6,492 bases of DNA, from assembly GCA_937967755.1 (NCBI GenBank), contig CALBTA010000651.1:1-6492 (forward strand). The letters are read 5' to 3'. The translations under genes were made by a program, and so were the position numbers. Positions 4,182 to 6,492 of this stretch are shown piece by piece. The first letter of the stretch is position 1; every line of letters begins with the position of its first letter. The DNA is from an uncultured Planctomycetaceae bacterium. GTDB lineage: Bacteria > Planctomycetota > Planctomycetia > Pirellulales > Pirellulaceae. The notes beneath the pieces are model-generated. The model was not told the origin of the DNA and made no database searches. It worked only from the letters and a program-made list of their open reading frames with translations.

Positions 4182-6403
4182 TCGCCCTGAATTTTCTGTA
4201 GCGCCGCGGCGGCCGCCCGACGAACCGCGGGGTCGGGATCTTCCACGGCGTATTGTAACGCGCCGGCGGACTTAGCAGCGGCCGGGCCAAGCTGGGCCAA
4301 AGATTGCGCGGCGGCGGCTCGTTTCTCAGCACGGTTAGCATCCAGATCGCGAATCAGTTGCGGAACGACCGCCTTGGCTACATCGCCATCCTCTCCTGAT
4401 ATCTGAACCAGCGCCCAGGCGGCCGTAGATTGAATCGATTCGTCGGCGAGCGATTGCGTGAGCGCTTCGGCCGCGCCGCCAGCGCCCGGCCCGATCTTTC
4501 CCAACGCAAACGCAGCAGCGTTGCGCACATCGCCGTCGGAATCACGTCGCAGTGTCTGGATCAGCGTTTCCAATGCGGGCTTGGCGTCAGGGCCTAGCGA
4601 TGCCAAGGCGATGGCCACATCTTGTCGCACGCCTGGTCGGTCATCTGCAAGCGCCTCGGCGAGCGCGGAAGCGCTGCCCTTGGCCTTCGGGCCAAGCCGC
4701 GATGCGACGTTGGCAGCCAAAGGGCGCGTCGCTTCGTTGGAAAGCAATTTATTGAGCACGTCGGCTGCTTCGGGATGTTGCAGCATGGCTTCGATCGCGT
4801 CGATCGCTCCGAGTTGAGTTGCCAGGTCGCCTGACTCGAACGACCCGACTACCTTCGGCAACAAGGCCGGTAGCTGCTGGGGGCCGGGCTTCAATTCAGC
4901 CAGGCATTGGGCAGCGGCTTGTTGCAATATCGGGTCTTCGCTGGCCAGCCCCGCAGCTAACTCGCGAACCGCTCGCACGCGATCCAACGGGCTGCTGCCT
5001 TCCAATTTCCCGATCGCCCAAGCCGATGTCATCTTCAGCATCGGGTCTTCGGAACGTAGGTTCGCGCTCAGGGCGGTCTTTGCGTCGCCGTCTGATTTTC
5101 CGATCTGTCCTAAGGCGAAGGTCGCGGCGTAACGCACGCCCAGATCATCGTCGGCAAGCTGCTTGGAGATTTCAGGCACGGCGGACTCGGCACCAGGACC
5201 GATGTTGGCGAGCGCCATCAAAGCTTCCCGGCGGTCGAGCGTATTCGCCGTGCCGAGAAGTCTATTCAATCGCGGCACAGCGTCTTTCGCTTCGGGTCCC
5301 AAATCAGAAATCGCCAACAGCGCCCAATAGCGCGTCTCGTTGTCATCCAGCGCCGAGAGCAAAACGGGCATGGTCTCCTCCCCCTGATCGCCCAGTGCCG
5401 ATAGTGCGGCGGTGACGACCTCAGGCCGTTTGTCCTTCAACAAGGGAGCCATCAACCTGGTGACTTCTTCAGGATCGGACGCGAGTTGCGCGAGTGAGTT
5501 CACCGCTTCTCGCACAACGATCTCGCTGCGTTCCTGCTCAATCACGGTGGTCAACGCGGCGATCGTTTCGTCGGACGAGATTCCGATTGCCCCCAGGGCG
5601 TTCGCGGCCCGCGCTCGCACCGCGGCGCTCTCGTCGGTCGTGGCGATACGTTGTAGCTCGGGAATGGTTGCTTTCGCCGCCGGGCCGATTTGGCCAAGCG
5701 CTTCGGCGGCCCTGGCGCGGAGCGCGGTGCTATCGCTCTTCAAATGCGGCGCGATCTTTTCGACCGCGCCACGCGCTCCGCTGCGCCCCAGTACATCGAT
5801 CAACAGGTACGCTTTCTGCCGATCGGCCGAATCGAGCGCCGCGATTACTGCAGGGTGAGCTGGTCGGCCAATCGTGATCAGGGATTCGCTTGCCAGGCTG
5901 TGTATGGCCTGATCCTTCGACCCCATCGCTTCGATCAATCGGTTCGTCCACTCGGCGTTGACCTCGCCGGGATCGATTTTCGCGGCCGCCCAAATGGCCA
6001 GCACCTGTTCGTAATCTCCTTCCGCCAGGTCGATTCGTCGATGAACCGCGGGCAGCGCCGCATCGCCATCCGCCCCCATCGCTGCCAGGCCATGCAGCGC
6101 GGCCAGGCGAACGTGCCCGTTCTCATCGCCGCACGCCTTGGCCAACTCATCCGCGACGATATCCGACCCGAACGCGCCCAACGAAGGAAGCTGTTCCGCG
6201 GCGTCAATTCGCTGCGCAACGTCACCCAACTTCAACTTTTCGGCAACCTGCTTCAACAGCGCATCGGGCGATGGCGGCGTTTCGCCCAGCGGGGGCTTGG
6301 GAGGCAGCGGAAGCGGGAACCGGGGCTGGGCATGCGAATCGCCGGCGGCGATGGCAAGCAGCAAAGCGAGGAGCGCGATCGATTGGCGTAGTGGGTTTCG
6401 CAT
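4178..6403 (-). CDS. Secreted HEAT-repeat protein
   Basis: A 741-residue protein built almost wholly of HEAT / PBS-lyase-like repeats. From the ATG at 6403 it has a signal peptide (basic NPLRQ, hydrophobic core about 8-20, cleavage probably after DSHA near residue 25). A Pro-rich spacer follows (26-46), then roughly 20 helical-hairpin repeats of about 35-40 residues to the C-terminus. Typical second helices read VRARAANALGAIG, VRYAATFALGQIG, VRNAAAFALGKIGPG and VRRAAAAALQKI. The inter-helix 'GP.AK.A.P.L' pattern recurs. No enzymatic domain or transmembrane anchor is visible, and the last repeat ends the protein. Such solenoids bind proteins, so a periplasmic or surface scaffold is inferred. 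An in-frame GTG at 6472 would add 23 residues before the signal peptide and lies in a palindrome, so it is rejected. It is translationally coupled to the downstream membrane protein by ATGA. Location outside the cytoplasm is well supported; function is unknown. Confidence 0.9.
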   Translation of the reverse strand: MRNPLRQSIALLALLLAIAAGDSHAQPRFPLPLPPKPPLGETPPSPDALLKQVAEKLKLGDVAQRIDAAEQLPSLGAFGSDIVADELAKACGDENGHVRLAALHGLAAMGADGDAALPAVHRRIDLAEGDYEQVLAIWAAAKIDPGEVNAEWTNRLIEAMGSKDQAIHSLASESLITIGRPAHPAVIAALDSADRQKAYLLIDVLGRSGARGAVEKIAPHLKSDSTALRARAAEALGQIGPAAKATIPELQRIATTDESAAVRARAANALGAIGISSDETIAALTTVIEQERSEIVVREAVNSLAQLASDPEEVTRLMAPLLKDKRPEVVTAALSALGDQGEETMPVLLSALDDNETRYWALLAISDLGPEAKDAVPRLNRLLGTANTLDRREALMALANIGPGAESAVPEISKQLADDDLGVRYAATFALGQIGKSDGDAKTALSANLRSEDPMLKMTSAWAIGKLEGSSPLDRVRAVRELAAGLASEDPILQQAAAQCLAELKPGPQQLPALLPKVVGSFESGDLATQLGAIDAIEAMLQHPEAADVLNKLLSNEATRPLAANVASRLGPKAKGSASALAEALADDRPGVRQDVAIALASLGPDAKPALETLIQTLRRDSDGDVRNAAAFALGKIGPGAGGAAEALTQSLADESIQSTAAWALVQISGEDGDVAKAVVPQLIRDLDANRAEKRAAAAQSLAQLGPAAAKSAGALQYAVEDPDPAVRRAAAAALQKIQGE

Positions 6404-6467
6404 GGGGAGTACCGCGTGGTGGTTCTTGATGCCGTTGTGAGAACGTGTTTGAGAATTCAAAGTAGCA

Positions 6468-6484
6468 GGCACAGTCCCTGTGCC
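6468..6484. repeat. REP-like palindrome upstream of the HEAT gene
   Basis: GGCACAG (6468-6474) and CTGTGCC (6478-6484) form a perfect 7-bp stem with a 3-nt loop. It lies in the intergenic edge upstream of the HEAT gene, within a context (GTAGCAGG...GTCCGCC) resembling dispersed intergenic palindromes I recall from planctomycete genomes. The window end truncates the context. It could equally be a terminator of an upstream gene. Confidence 0.4.
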
Positions 6485-6492
6485 GTCCGCCG

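Noticed and set aside
4458..6440. Long plus-strand open frames opposite the HEAT gene
   Set aside because: Low-complexity Ser/Arg/Ala translations with no recognisable motif. They mirror the repetitive GC-rich HEAT coding sequence on the other strand.
6404..6472. GTG start at 6472 for the HEAT protein
   Set aside because: It would bury the signal peptide behind 23 polar residues and begin inside a palindromic repeat; the ATG at 6403 gives a standard signal peptide.

Overview
The window looks like chromosomal DNA from a planctomycete, probably Pirellulales-like. This is inferred from gene content: two tandem copies of a very small protein family that I recall mainly from planctomycetes, a CPGC/CPKC zinc-ribbon membrane protein of a style common there, a secreted HEAT-repeat protein, moderate to high GC, and mostly weak Shine-Dalgarno sites. 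No database search supports the assignment. There are eight genes. Six lie on the minus strand (745-1428, 1578-1934, 2088-2321, 2336-2548, 2681-3310, and the pair 3690-4181 / 4178-6403). Two lie on the plus strand (1-723 and 3464-3664). No gap exceeds about 155 bp.

Left part (1-2000). The window opens inside a FabI-like enoyl-ACP reductase gene that lacks its N-terminal cofactor loop because of the window edge. It converges on a YugP-type membrane zinc metallopeptidase with an HEVGH motif. Next on the minus strand is a small cysteine-rich lipoprotein with a phospholipase A2-like active-site segment, which is the most unusual protein here.

Middle part (2000-3700). Two adjacent paralogous small proteins, 14 bp apart, sit behind a near-consensus -10 element and a clear Shine-Dalgarno. 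Upstream of them is a zinc-ribbon, Pro/Ala-linker, two-helix membrane protein ending in an RRRRY tail. It is divergent from a 66-residue plus-strand protein with a CxxC pair. A 9-bp inverted repeat lies between the two divergent starts.

Right part (3690-6492). A 741-residue exported protein made almost entirely of about 20 HEAT-like repeats is followed, with an ATGA start/stop overlap, by a four-helix membrane protein. The two are almost certainly co-translated. Their function is unknown. A short perfect palindrome at the right edge resembles a dispersed intergenic repeat.

The genes do not form one obvious pathway. Envelope-located proteins dominate (a membrane peptidase, a lipoprotein, two other membrane proteins and a secreted repeat protein), but only the HEAT/membrane pair and the two small paralogs show real operon evidence. 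I found no mobile element, CRISPR array, tRNA or rRNA.
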